Origin: Erythrocercus mccallii
Taxonomy: Eukaryota; Chordata; Aves; Passeriformes; Dicruridae
Reading direction: 5' to 3'
DNA: 64,000 bases
Assembly (NCBI GenBank): GCA_013397435.1
Contig: VZRG01000274.1
Span: 343,172 to 407,171, forward strand
Shown: in pieces, positions 13,395 through 25,915 of the stretch
How positions within the stretch are numbered: position 1 is the stretch's first letter
How the letters are laid out: each line of letters starts with the position of its first letter
Notes under the pieces: model-generated
The model's input: the letters and a program-made list of their open reading frames with translations, nothing else
What the model was told of the DNA's origin: nothing
Database searches by the model: none
Program-made: the position numbers and the translations under genes

Positions 13395-13580
13395 AAGGAG
13401 TGATTTTCAATAACCTCACCGTGGCATAAGCCCTGGCGGAGTCGTCAGAGAGAGCTTGTAGCTTTTGTCACATATTTTAATTACTATTTCATTCAGCAGC
13501 AATTTGCCAGATGATACTATCTCTTCTGGTATATGTGACGCAGTTTTTAAAAAGCCTTTAGAATAGCCATGCAGTCACTC
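13395..13580. promoter_or_regulatory. Candidate conserved intronic element
   Basis: CACCGTGGCATAAGCCCTGG is followed at once by CGGAGTCGTC, then an AT-rich homeodomain-like part (TTTTAATTACTATTTCATTC) and GTGACGCAG. The mix of retained CpGs and TAATTA-type sites is typical of developmental enhancers. Conservation was not tested. Confidence 0.33.
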
Positions 13581-13930
13581 ATTCCTTGCTAATCCCAAAA
13601 GCTGAAAAGCCAAAAAGCTCTTCTTACCCCCTCCCTCATCTGAAACAATCCAACATCACAGTTCAAAAAAAGTTAAAAATTTTTGACACTTTAAGAAAGA
13701 CTTTAAAAGGACTACACAGGCTGATCTTTATTTGCCTTTAAAGTCCAAGAAGCATGCAATTCTGGCTTCCAAACTTTCTACTTAATCATGAGGTCTAGGA
13801 ATTTACTTATTTAAATGGAAGCTTATATTCTCAGAGGAAAGAAAAAACAATATTTACAGCTGGGATGGTTCTTTAGAAAGACACCAAATGCCATGAGAGC
13901 AGCATTCAGGAAGACTGAAAACACTGCATT

Positions 13931-14018
13931 AACAATGGATTTTAGCAAATTAATTAGCTTTGCCCATTTTAATTTATCTTTCACAATGGTCTAAGCTTGT
14001 GAGAATCAGCCACAATGG
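13931..14018 (+). promoter_or_regulatory. Cluster of three SOX-type ACAATGG sites with homeodomain core
   Basis: ACAATGG occurs at 13932-13938, 13983-13989 and 14012-14018, all in the same direction, with TTAATTAG between the first two. SOX proteins bind ACAATGG. Three exact copies in under 90 bp are unlikely in unselected sequence, though function is inferred. Confidence 0.4.
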
Positions 14019-14099
14019 GTTTTGTTCATAAGTTACTTTGCATCTAAAAAGAATTAGAATATTTCATGCTTGCTTTTCCGTGTGGTCATATATTGGCAA

Positions 14100-14165
14100 T
14101 CCTAATTTGAATCCTTTCACCTCGTGCAATTAGTTCTCACTGAAGCCAATAGACGTCATCCATAC
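14100..14165. repeat. Possible second remnant of the GAAGTCAATGGG repeat family
   Basis: TTCTCACTGAAGCCAATAGA resembles the degenerate core of the same amniote palindromic repeat seen at 13.24 kb. Only about 25 bp is recognisable, so the assignment is weak. Confidence 0.25.
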
Positions 14166-16977
14166 GTAAGGAAAATGGGATGGATCTTTAATGTGTGGGA
14201 AGTAAATGTAACAATGAAATAGCTAATGAAGAGGTTTTACAGAAACAATACAGCTTTCTGGATTTGAAATAAACTGGCAGAGATAAATACATCTACCTAC
14301 TCTTTACTTAAGAGCGATAATATTGCACTCACTTAATGCATTCAAAAGTATGCATGCATTTTCCAAATGTTTCCTAGCTATATTAATCACGTCTCAATCC
14401 TAAAATGAACTCTGTGCAAGAAGACTTATGCACATCCATAGTGTTATCTGGAAGATTACAGCCTTTATTGCTGACTATTTGTAAATAAGGATAAAAGTCA
14501 GCGTAGGCATCTCTTCAAATGCAGCTTTAAAATACCATATGTCCTTATGCTTGTGTTATGTGATGAAACCTGACAGATCAAAGGACCAGATTTCCCACTC
14601 TACATTGATTATTTACTATCATTCATTTTCATGCATTTTAATATGTGGTATCTACATTTAGGTTCTTGAGAGCCAGAGAGAATTCAAGCTGCAATACTTG
14701 GATCCAGACTCTGAACTTCACATAGCTTGGGGATCTGGCATTTTGGTTCAGCTTTTCCATTATGTAAACAGCAATGTATGTCAGATGAAGTCCACACTGT
14801 CTTCAAGCCTGCGCAAGCTGTCTTACCCCTTTTCTTCTCTCCAATATATTCACCTTTTCCCCCTCAAAAAAGGAAAAAAAAATCATTTCACGGCTAGAAA
14901 TTCATGACAGATTTTGACTGCAGGCATCAATCCTTCAAATCACTGTGTAAGTCAGCGGCAGGCCATGTTGTCTTTCTAAACACAAATTGAGTGACCTGAT
15001 AGAGACAACAACAGGGCTTCTTACAGTTCTTTTATTGCCCACTCATAAATTCATAAAGGGATGTATACTCTCACCAATTGGTAAGTTTGCTAGATAAACA
15101 TCAACAGCAATTTAATGGCTTGCATACAGGTTGTAAAACAGAGAATCTTTATACAAAAAAATCAGATAAATCAAACGAGCTGAGTCTTAGAGGAAAGCAA
15201 TTAAAGTTTTAAGGTAAAGTTGCTGAGGGGAGGCCCTGTATCACATTATAGTGTATAATAGAAAATGTGTTAACATGGAGCACAGTATGTGAAATTAGAT
15301 TAATTAGTAATATAAAGCAGCATGTCCATTGACAGATAAATAGATTGAACATAAGAGATAAATAACCCATTCAGAGATCTCAGCTCTTTTTTTTTTTATC
15401 AAAGAGAAGAAATGAAAAAAGAAATCAAACTTCCTAAAAGACAGAGGTGATAAAAGCATAGCTAAAATAGACATTTTAAAGACGACTTGTTCGCCCCAGG
15501 CTAGTGATTGAAAAGAAAAAGCATAGCCAGACCATAAAAAACCTATTGGACCATATTTCATTTGCTATAGTATATTTAAATGTTTCACTGCACACCAATT
15601 TAAATCTAGTGCCTTATAGGCTAGTATAATATACCTCAAGCTGTACTACTTTCTGAGCAACTGTAAAGAACCTTTCTTCGAGAGAGAGTTCTACAGATAC
15701 CTTGCATAGCCTTTCTTAGGGTTAGAAATATACTTAAGGCTAAATGGGCAAATTTTTTCTGCATCTTTTCCCCCCTACCAAAACAAACACATGATCTTCT
15801 GTTAGGATTAAGGCCTGCTAGCACAATACAGACTGGAACAAGAGGAGCTCCCAAAGCCCACATACAAAAGTTTAACATGTTCTCTAAATTACAGACAAGA
15901 CATTTGTACCATGTACAGCTCTCCATGTAAAGCCCAGTCTGGGGGTCTCTACTTGTGTTTTCTGGCATGCAGCTGGTGCAATTCAAGAACAATTTAATTA
16001 ATTACATATAAAATTCATACCTGCCCGTTATTCTTCACTGATTGCTTCTGTGTATCTCTCTTCTAGCTTCTACCAATTTCCCAAAAATTTTTTCCACTTC
16101 CACCTGTGATGGTAATATACTGCTGACAGTTGAGCACTTCCCTCATTCCAATTTGCCTGATGAAAGAATCTGCTAGCACAGAACCTGGGACAATACTACT
16201 TCCCTCAGGTTATATTGTGGTCACTTCCCAGCTGAACATCTCTCCTTTTGAAGGTAAATGTCTTTTGTAAGTTTTCTGGGATCCCCATGGACAAACTAAG
16301 CATTTGCAAATTACAAGGACATCTTTGGTGGTCCAGACTCTAATTCAAGGATTTCAGGGTTTTGTCTATGGCACCGAAAATGCTGAAGTGTCATTTGCTG
16401 TCCACCACCTGAATTAGGTGAGCAGTGCAAAAAGTTACTGTGTGAATTTGGCAATCACCTTGATGCCTATTCCCGTGTGGAACTTGCTATCCAGAGGAAA
16501 GTAAATTTTGTTTTGGTGAAAGTAGGCTTCATTCCCACAGTAATAGGAGCCTACATGTTAGCCATCATAATACAAAATGCTTTTAAATCCTCCCTAAGGG
16601 AAATGTATTATCCACCATTTCTGTAAAAAAGGAGTGGGGGATGGGATGTAAAGGTAAGTATTCTAGAGATATGTCAAAATGAGCTGTTTCTCCAGCAGCC
16701 TCAAGAATGTGCATCATTGCTGTAATACAGATGGTTAGAATTTGTGTTAGTTAGATTTGTCTGGGTGCAACAGAAAAAATATAACCTGTAGCTCTTTCAT
16801 AAAGCAGAATGCAAAGTCAATATTCACCTGCTGGAAATTCTGGCACCGCAGAGGGGCACTCTATCAGGATATTGGTAACACATCCAAGGGTGAGGGCACA
16901 GGACATAGTTTGAATGAGTAAATCACACTAACTCTACAAGTCAAATTATAAAAGCATTTTGAGCAAGTTAGATACAG

Positions 16978-17009
16978 AAATTAAAGCTGCCCTGAAGCAG
17001 CTTTAATTT
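16978..17009. repeat. Perfect 13 bp stem hairpin, 6 nt loop
   Basis: AAATTAAAGCTGC (16978-16990) and GCAGCTTTAATTT (16997-17009) are exact reverse complements around CCTGAA. It could fold in the MEIS2 pre-mRNA or as a cruciform. No terminator role is expected in a vertebrate intron. Confidence 0.85.
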
Positions 17010-17689
17010 ATGTGACTGGGTGATTTGCTATCACTATGTAACTGCCAAAGCCTCACTACATTTGGCAATACCATGGAAGTAACCTTCCCATACAGGCAAA
17101 TCACCCACTAGTAATACCTGCACTGAATTAATCTGTGTAAGCATTTAAATATAAGGAGTGCATTTAAAGACAAATTCTGTTCTTGTGAGCAGTGCTACAA
17201 ATCCACAGCAACTTACTACCAGTCCCTCTCTTCCTAATTGCTGGAAAAGGACTCCTAAAATTTGACCTTTCAGTTTCTTTTATACAGAACAGGTATTCCT
17301 CTTGTAAGATAGTATTTCCATTTGCTAAACTTTGCTTTCTAAATTGATATTTAGTCTGCAGAATATCTGCCCAAGCCTCAATGATTTTGGAAAGTTTTAG
17401 CAAAAATGATTCAGCCTTTTCTGAAATGAAATTAAAGAAAAATATTGGTATGTTGTTTCTTGCTATATTTAATTGAGGAGAATGTGCTTTGGAACAGAAG
17501 CATAACATTTGGAGAAGGGATGGCCCTGCTCTTGGGGATGTGCCTTTTGCCATCTCTTTGAAAATCCACCCACATTGGCCAAGCTATAAACCTTTGAAAA
17601 TTTTCAATTAGCACTAGTTTAGTAAAGACATTTAAGAGTTTGTTAGCTAAATTCTTCAAAGACTCCATCTGTACGGAACATGCTCCAGC

Positions 17690-18290
17690 CTGTACATGCT
17701 GGCATCTGCAGCACCCCCCCACAGAAAAAGGGAGCGTGCACTGCTCCAGCTCTGAGCAGGACTTCCTTTCCGATGGTCCTTCTCCATTGCTGTGGACCTT
17801 CCTAGGCCAGGGACTGCATACAGAGTGCTGTCACCTGTTTCCTCTCCATCCCACATCTGTGTGGCAAGAGGGACCACAGGAGAGTAATGTAAAGCTGTGG
17901 TATTTTCCTTTTAACGTTTGCCACCAATGTCTGCCATTACAAAAAACCTTCAAAGGAGTGCATTAGTGGGAGGCTCCTCTTTTGCAAAGAAATGGGAGCT
18001 AAGTCAGGCCTCAGCTCTTCACCCAGTCTCCATCACCTGTTTCACCAGCCTTGATATTTCTTTTTCCTTCATCATTTCCCTCATCCCACTTCAATCCCAG
18101 GGTCCAAGCCCAGCACCTACCTCCTTCCAGTTTGTTCCTACTAGCCTAATGAATTTGCAGTCACCTTCTCTCAGTGCTCCAATTCTACTCCTTTACAACT
18201 GGAGTCTCCCCATTTCCCACAGTACTGTCATCCTCCTTACTCAGCCATCCCTCTTCACCTCCACCTTTGTTTCATGATATCTGTCAGCGT
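17690..18290 (+). other. Pyrimidine-skewed, C-rich island of unknown origin
   Basis: About 600 bp in which the + strand is strongly C/T-biased (for example CTTCATCATTTCCCTCATCC), more so than the neighbouring intron. Two + strand frames (17640-17966 and 17918-18277) stay open because such sequence rarely forms stop codons, and their products look like biased translation. It may be an unrecognised old transposable element. Confidence 0.35.
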
Positions 18291-20135
18291 GACACAAACT
18301 ACATCCTTCACTCTCTTGGACAGCTTTGGTCCCCTCTGCATTTAACTCTGGCAGCTTCCTCCATCACAGTCCTGGGTATCAGAAGGAATCGTAGGTATGG
18401 GATAATAGTTCATTGATTCAATGCCTGGCTGTGACTCTCAGCTACTTTGAAACAGCCTTGCAATAGTACACCTAGTCCCTCTACAGCATGAATGCAGTTC
18501 CACAAGCACAAGGTGGTGTGCGATTCATGATCTGGCTACTTAAGACTTAATTTCTGAAGGTTTAGCTCTTCAAACCCAGAAAGTCTTCAGTAAGCATCTG
18601 TGAATTGTAATTTTTGCTAACACTTAGCTGTGGACAAATCGTTATATTTTCATAGGAAAAGCAAAAGCACACTCCTGACACTGACCTGCAAAATCCTTTC
18701 CTCTCACAAACGGGATCACTAAAGTCTCCAGCATTATTTAAGTTAAATATTGTGCAACTATTTTCTTCCCCCCTATGTACTTTGTCTTAAATTTTTCTTG
18801 ACGTTTTAGCTGTCTTTTACAGGTCCTACATAGGACATTGAGAATGAGCTCATGATGCTATTTTGAAGTTATTGGTATGCCCTGTATCTCAGAATCAGAA
18901 ACTAAATGTTTTAAGTCCTAAGACTGGTGGTGTCTATAGGTATGGCCTTTTATTTCAAGAAAATTACTTCAAAACAGAGCTCATTATATGTGTAATATAA
19001 ATGTTTAATGTGTCAGGTGCTTGTAGGACATTTTAATTGGATCAAGTATTTAATTTTGTGAATATCTTTATAGTACCTCTAAGCTGCCTAAAAAGTTTAG
19101 CTTGTTCGTCTCCCATGGAAAATTTTTTGTGAACTGATATAGTTTTTCTCTGTTTACCTTCTCTGCTTTTCCATCAGCTCCACTGGTCAGAGCATATGCA
19201 AATTAACTTCATAAGTCAAAGCAGTTAAGATAGTTTTTGATGTTGGGTAATTTTTTGCCAGTAAGAAGAGTACTGTTACTTTAATTATCTAACACAACAC
19301 TTTGTCTCAGAGGTGTTGAATCCACTGCACTGCATTTTATAGATCACTAAGCAGCATTAATTGAAGCCCAATTGGACTATGGGAGGACTATATACCAAAT
19401 GGGGTTTCTATTGAGGGAAAGAGAAAATGAAGGCCAAAAGAACAATAAAAATGTACTTTGTAAAATTACCCTATTACCTTTTTGCAGTTCATGACAACAC
19501 AGAGAACTTGAAAGCTGAGCTTTGTGTATCTACCAACTCCACAAACCTGCAAAGCTTCTGGCCTCTCTGTCTTCTACCTGTACAAGTTGACTAATGCTCA
19601 AAGATTACCATGGCCTGAAATGGCCTAACTGATCTGGAAAAGTAAAGAAAAACATTTTAATTTGGGGGGGATTTTGTTGGAATGGCTGCACATAGGAGTA
19701 AAGTCACCTCACATTTTTCTGAGTTCTGCATTAAGATTATAAAATGGATTCCAGGAAATAATTTCTGACTTCCTTCCTGAAAGTCTGTGTGGCATCTGAT
19801 CGTAGGAAAGAGCCCATTAGACTAGGAACAAAAGACAGAACCCAAGTATTTTCTTCTTATGGTCAGCTCATGTGTTGCAAGTAGGACAGTGTTATGCAGT
19901 AAAATCCAGCACAAAGTTCTCAAGTTTCAGACCTAGTGGGCTGTGCAAGCTGACAGCAAAATGTCTATTTAGGTTTTATTTCTCTTCAGGGGCAGTGTGC
20001 TTATAAAATGGGATCAAAGCTGTACATTAGTTTGTCCACTCTGAACACTCTGCTTTTCATACACCTACATTTTGAGGAATTCCAGGAACATGAAAGAACA
20101 AACCAAGAAAAAGATGCTTAACTGCTTAAAGATTT

Positions 20136-20172
20136 TAAAAACAAACAAACAATCAAACAAGCAAACCAGCAA
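20136..20172 (+). repeat. Degenerate (CAAA)n stretch
   Basis: AAACAAACAAACAATCAAAC followed by AAGCAAACCAGCAAG. Confidence 0.75.
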
Positions 20173-22361
20173 GTAGATCTCTCAAATCTAGTGAAAAAGC
20201 AAAAACTAAGGAAGAAAAATCAACTTGGATGGAAAAATAATTCTATCAAAAGTTATGCTTTCTAATAAATATTTTCTAAATTTTTTTACACAGTCTTGCA
20301 ATTAAAAATACCAAATCAGGGTCATATTGTGATAAAAAACTGAGTTAGCTTTTTAGGCATGAAATTCCCTCAAAATTGCCTCCCTATATGTTTGTAAAAC
20401 AGAAATCCACATTTGCTGAAATACAGGGCCTTTTTGCTTAGGAACTTGGCTCTTGGAAAATGAATCTTTTGGCACTTGAAAGATAAAAACTGTCTGCTGT
20501 AGAAAATGGCTTGAATATTGAGCACTGAAGGAAGAAGTTTTTAAAGCTTCACTGAAAGGAAAGCTTTTGAAGGCATAGTTTGATAACTCGTGCAATCTCT
20601 GCATTGCGTATCTGCATGGAAATCCCCAGGTTTTTCGGCAGCTTGGAAAAGAATTTCAAAAAGTCATACAAAATGATACTGAGAAAAGTCAAGGTCTGAA
20701 GCCCTGTCTTCCTCCCATTAGATTTAATAGAGAATAAAAATAAATCCTATTGTTTGTCCCCCTGTCTAAGACAAGGCTGGGAATGAGGTGTGGAAACTAA
20801 ACCACATTCTCAAGCTTAAAGGTAGTGCTTTTAGGTCAGGGCTCTGGCACACCAGCAAGTCATTGTAGGAAATGCAAATTGCCACTTTGCGTTGCAGTAA
20901 CCTTTCTGTTGATAGAGGACTTCTGTCTCCAGGGCTGACAACCTGGCAAATTTCACATGCATTTAAAAAAAAATCACGCAAAAAATTAAACAAAACCAGA
21001 GCTGAGGAAAAACACATCAGTGTAGAGGCTCTATTTAAAGAGCAATTTGGACCTTCTGTGATGTATTTTAAGTGCTTTTCTTTTTCCACTCAATACATTA
21101 AAGGGACATGATCAAGGCTAAAGAAACTAAAATTAGACCTGCCAGCTGTGTTTTGGTTTGTGAGTATTCACAGGTCACGTTGTCCCTGTGCACTCACTGT
21201 CTGATCCATTCCCTGAAGGAGGCAAAACACTGGAACATAAAGGAATTCAGATACCCCTTATGTACTTCAGTATAGTCTCTGATGTCCTCAGAGCAAATTA
21301 GACAGAGAGAAAGAAGCCAGCAGACATATACCTCTGAGTTTGGAAAAAGCATAAAGATCTTGGATTGTTATTTTATTCTTAGCATCTATGTTTGATCTTT
21401 CATTTTGAGAAAATAATAGGTTTTAAAAGTTTATACAGGAAAAAATACATTAATATGCCGAAACACACTTGATTTTGGGTCAACTGTGTTATCTTTTACA
21501 ACATTTTCTGAAAATATCTAACCCTTCCATAATCCTGCCAATGCAAGCTGAGTTTTTTGTCTTAAATCATTCATTAGTCTGCCAATTTTCCACCTAATAG
21601 CTCAGCTAATTACTGAAAAGCAGCTCTAGATAGTTTGCAATTGCTCTATAAAACTTACTATTAAAATTTCAAGGGCCAGTTTATCCAAAAGGCATTAATT
21701 TGACCTCTAATTTTCAGGTGGTACAATCCTAACTAATTTGCTTTCACAGGTCAAGTAGTACACCTATAACTGTATAGTTTGGCTGTGTTTTCAATCTTTG
21801 CATGTACAAAATAAAGAATTTTGAGTTGAGAACCTCAAAATTAGGTGAAGTTTTGGATAGTTTGTCCTTATAAACCTGCCAGATGATCTCTGCTTTTGTC
21901 AGAACAGTCATCCAAACGAGTCACTTAAATAGACATGGGTGTGCTATTGCCCTGTAATTAAGGGTTGAGAAAAATCTGTAATTTTCAAAGTACCAATTGA
22001 AAACCCCTGTGGAAATGTTATACAGAAAGCTAAATTTAATAATGTTCAAAGCAGCGCTCTTTTCAAAAAGAAGTTTGTATTTTGAATCAGAGTAAGTCTT
22101 CAGGAGAGGCAAGTTTTTTTGATAAAAATGGAGCATTTTAAGCTGAAGCAAACCCTGGAAAACACCAGGCAAAAGCAGCAGTGTTAACAGGATTCTTTAT
22201 ATTGTCTCTCTCCTACAACATCAAGATGAAGAAAGCAGTTGCACAGAACCAGAACAGCTCCAGCTCCCTCCTCACTGGAATCATGGTCTCAGTACTTTCT
22301 TCTGTAAAACTGGCTCACAGGTGACAACACTGCAGAAATGCATCATACCCTCCAAATGCGC

Positions 22362-22508
22362 CTAGTTAAAATTGAAGGTCGGGGGGATGCTGCGCTGTAA
22401 CCTGCAATACTCATCCTCCAGCTCTTTCAACTCCCCCTCAGTCTTTTGGGCATCTAAGAAGATCTCACATGATGCAAACATGGTCTCTGGTGTCAAACGA
22501 TATGGAAT
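22362..22508 (-). other. Unrecognised coding-like open frame, possible terminal exon or retrocopy fragment
   Basis: The minus strand is open from a TAA at 22509-22511 to a TAG at 22362-22364. From the ATG at 22479-22481 it encodes 39 residues beginning MFASCEIFLDAQKTEG and ending RSIPPTFNFN. The middle (GELKELEDEYCRLQ) is acidic and has Leu/Tyr at heptad a/d positions, suggesting a short coiled coil. All seven Glu codons are GAG, and local GC is above the surrounding intron, unlike random AT-rich sequence. A pyrimidine-rich stretch lies upstream, followed by about 50 bp without AG until TTTGACACCAG at about 22491, a possible 3' splice site. That site would be entered in phase 1, so it does not fit the phase-0 MEIS2 exon end at 56572. 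I do not recognise the protein. Chance is still possible for a frame this short. Confidence 0.3.
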
Positions 22509-23609
22509 TTATGACATGAATTCATAAGGGAATAATTCATTACAGAACAGGAAAGAAGTAAACAGGGACACATCACAGACAAAGAAAAAAATTGAAGATA
22601 ATGTAACAACTTTCTTTGTTGATTTGCTTTCCTATCCTGTCCACTATTTACGTCTAAAATATATATATCATGGCAAAAGGCGTTATAGCTTAGTTACTAA
22701 AATATTTGCAAATCATGCACACTCAGAAAGACAAAAACTCAGAGTTCTCTAAATCAGGATATACCTAGATGCAAGAAAAAACAATCATATTATCAAGAAA
22801 GAGATAGGAATCCCTCTACCATCATGTGATCTTTTCCCTTCCAAGGTCTAACCCTTTGGAGTCCAGAAAACAAAGTGGCCAGGGCCCATGCAGCTGGTGA
22901 GAACTCGTTCTGGGAGGTAGAGAGGTGTATGTGAGATTCTTTCCCTATTCCCATCCACAGATTTAAGTAAATCCATGGTAACATCCAGGATATTTTACAG
23001 TCATAGAATGACTATGTTTTATAACACTAGAAAGCCACAGGACAAATACAGCTCAAATACTGCATAAAGAAACAATAGGAAATGAAATCTATGGAGTCCA
23101 GCATATTTTTATTATCTATGCTGTGTTGTACAATTTGTGTAATAAGGGTGAGTTTTTATGATTTCTCTTGCCATTTAACTTCAATTCTGCAGCTATACAG
23201 GTTTTGAAACAGCAAATTCTTGATTAGTGTGCGGTGATGATGCAAAATTGTAAGTGTGAATTAAGGCAATATTATACTATATTCATGTACTTACCAGGAA
23301 GCATAATACACAAGTCTAGTGGCAACTATTCAGCCACTGGAACGACCTCACTAGTTTAATATGCTCAGAGTTGCTGTATAAAGTGAGAAAACAAGTGTAT
23401 CAGCATGCATTAACCATGTTTTGCTGTAATCATAAGCAAGTTTTGCTAATATGTATTAACACAAGGAAACTTAAAAAAATGTAAATGCCAAGTCTAAAAA
23501 TGCTATTGATATACAATGCATATTGGAAAGTAGCAGTAGTAAAATAAGATCTAGTGTTTTGTTTTTCCATAGATTATCTTGTTAAAGAGATTAAAAACAA
23601 CCAACTAAA

Positions 23610-23665
23610 CCAAAAAGCCCCCACCACACCACACAACAAACACACAAAACACAAAACAAAAAGCT
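23610..23665 (+). repeat. A/C-rich low-complexity stretch
   Basis: CACCACACCACACAACAAAC and following CACAAAACACAAAACAAAA form a guanine-free run. Confidence 0.8.
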
Positions 23666-25861
23666 CTTATTTTGCCTATTCAGTTGTTAGCATGTACATA
23701 AGCTAATGTAAACATTTACTGTGTGCATGTCCCTGTGCATATATCTATACATACACAAGAAATACAGCACGTATTTTTATATATACATATATTGTCACAT
23801 ATAAACACATATGCTCCAGAGCTTTCCTTTTAGTGTTTTTCTTGAATCTTTACATGAATAATATCTGGCATCATGGACCTTGAACACTGATGACTCTGGT
23901 TAACGCTTTTATCCTTTGCTTGAAATTACAGGATCAGTCTAGCCAGAATTTATGAGAACCAGACCCCAGACCTCACATAGCTCACATATTAGACCATTAG
24001 GTATCTAACTACCGCTGAACAATTTCAATGCATTATCTTGCCTTCTCCCTGGGGCACAAACTTCACTCGTCCATACTTTTAATATATTTTGTCTGCATGA
24101 AGCAGATCGAGTTATTACATGCCAGCAGATCACGACTTACAGAAATCTCATTGCTCTACAGTGATGCAACTAATATCTCTCCCTTTTCCATTCTGAAACA
24201 GTGCAGTAAAGAAATGGTCAGTGGTGTAATTTCCACTAAATTAATTGAGAATGTATTGAATGCAGATCTGCTATTTATGCTTGCAGATGGGCTAATTAAA
24301 TATTTCCACCTTGAAATATATTTGTGTGTGCATATATATGCTGATATACCACTATCCATATTGACATAGCTAAACAGAACAATTTTTCAAATTGCTTAGA
24401 ATGCTCACTGCTGCACTTCACATAGTGTCCTTCTGCTGAGAGAGGTTTAACACTTAATTTTCAAAGACAATATAAAATCAGGGTGTTTTTGCCAAACATA
24501 CCTTTGCACTATTGGACTGGAGTGGTTTTGTTTTGGGTTGGGGTTCTTTTGACTGAAATTTAACATAAAGTAAGATTAGAAATCAATTGACCTGTGAACT
24601 CTCTGAACCTTTTACCTGGGTTGGAAGGCCATTATGTTCTTTTCTTTCATTAGCTTTTTGTTGGAGCAAGGCTGAACAGGAAACAAGGGTGATCCTGTCT
24701 CGTCCCTAGAGGCTGTTCATCAGCTGGCTTAGTTTACAGCAATAAAAAAAAATTGGAAACATATAACAAGTCAGAAACCTTATATTTTACTTTAAACACT
24801 TTGATCAGCATTACAATACTAATATTAACAGCAGAGGACAATAGGGGAATTGCACTCTTTTTGTAATTCCTCTTCTGCAAAACGGTATGCATGTATTTTC
24901 CCTGCATTAAAGTACCTGCCTTTATACCTCAGTTAGCTAACAGTGATTTTAGTTTGGATCTGCTAAATTAGTTTCCTTTATGGCTTTCATTCTTGATGAA
25001 CAGAGGATTACTCATAACAAGTCTGTATTTCAAATTTAAATTTATTCTTGAAAAACAGAAATGAAAATCTTGTTTCTCCTTTCCAAAGCAGTTTGAAGCC
25101 CTACTCTGCAAAGTGCTCAGTGTTTTGACAGGGATGCTTAGAACCAGAGCAACTGCAAGAGAAACAGGGATACTCGGCACCTCAGGGAAGGCGCTTCACA
25201 CTCCACAGGATTGGACACTTAATTCCTAACTAAAACAAACTCCATCAAAAGGTCATCAGTCCTGGAGACTAAAACCATTTTGATGAAGTCCAGTCTCCCG
25301 CTCTGTTGACAAGCGTCTCAATTATTTTCAACAGCTCTTGGTGTCTACATCAGAAGAATGCAGAGCAATCATCAGGCTGAGGTAACCACAGGTCCCTCTG
25401 AGAGAATCTGCAGAACATGCACTCTGAGCCGCGCTTTAAGACAGCTATTATTTTTCCACCTGAGGTAGGAATAACTAATGATGTAACCAAGTTATCGGCT
25501 ACATGTTTTGACATACCAGCAGTGCATGAACTAATGCCTTGTAACTGCAATGCAAGAAGAAATAGCCCCTAAGGATAAATTCTTTGGAAGTCTATGTGAA
25601 CAAAGCGATGAAATGTCTGCATAGAAAAATCTAGAACTTTTATGTAGGACTGGGTAGGACTTAACTCTGATAAATTTTCCTGTGTGCTATACTACTTGAA
25701 CAAGGTAAAGCTGATCTGGTACTGATTGATGAGTCTTTTCTGATTTGCTCTAGCATCTAGATTGATTAATTTAAGATGCAAGCTGTAGTGAAAAAATTAC
25801 CATACCCTTCCTCTTTGTACTCCCATGGTCTCGATGACCTATAGCACATACCTGGGTTTTT

Positions 25862-25915
25862 TTTATATATATATACATATGTGTGTATATGTATATATAT
25901 ATATATATATATATG
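25862..25915 (+). repeat. (TA)n / (TG)n microsatellite
   Basis: TATATATATA, a short GTGTGTATATG interruption, then about 24 bp of alternating AT. Confidence 0.95.

Larger units (their letters stand above)
14170..22361. other. Intronic sequence
   Basis: Apart from the hairpin at 16978, the C-rich island at 17.7-18.3 kb and the (CAAA)n stretch, I see no genes, RNA genes or recognisable mobile elements. Confidence 0.55.

Noticed and set aside
17640..18277. Two + strand frames of 108 and 119 residues
   Set aside because: Open because the C/T-rich island rarely forms stops. The products are biased in Ser, Pro and Leu with no recognised family.
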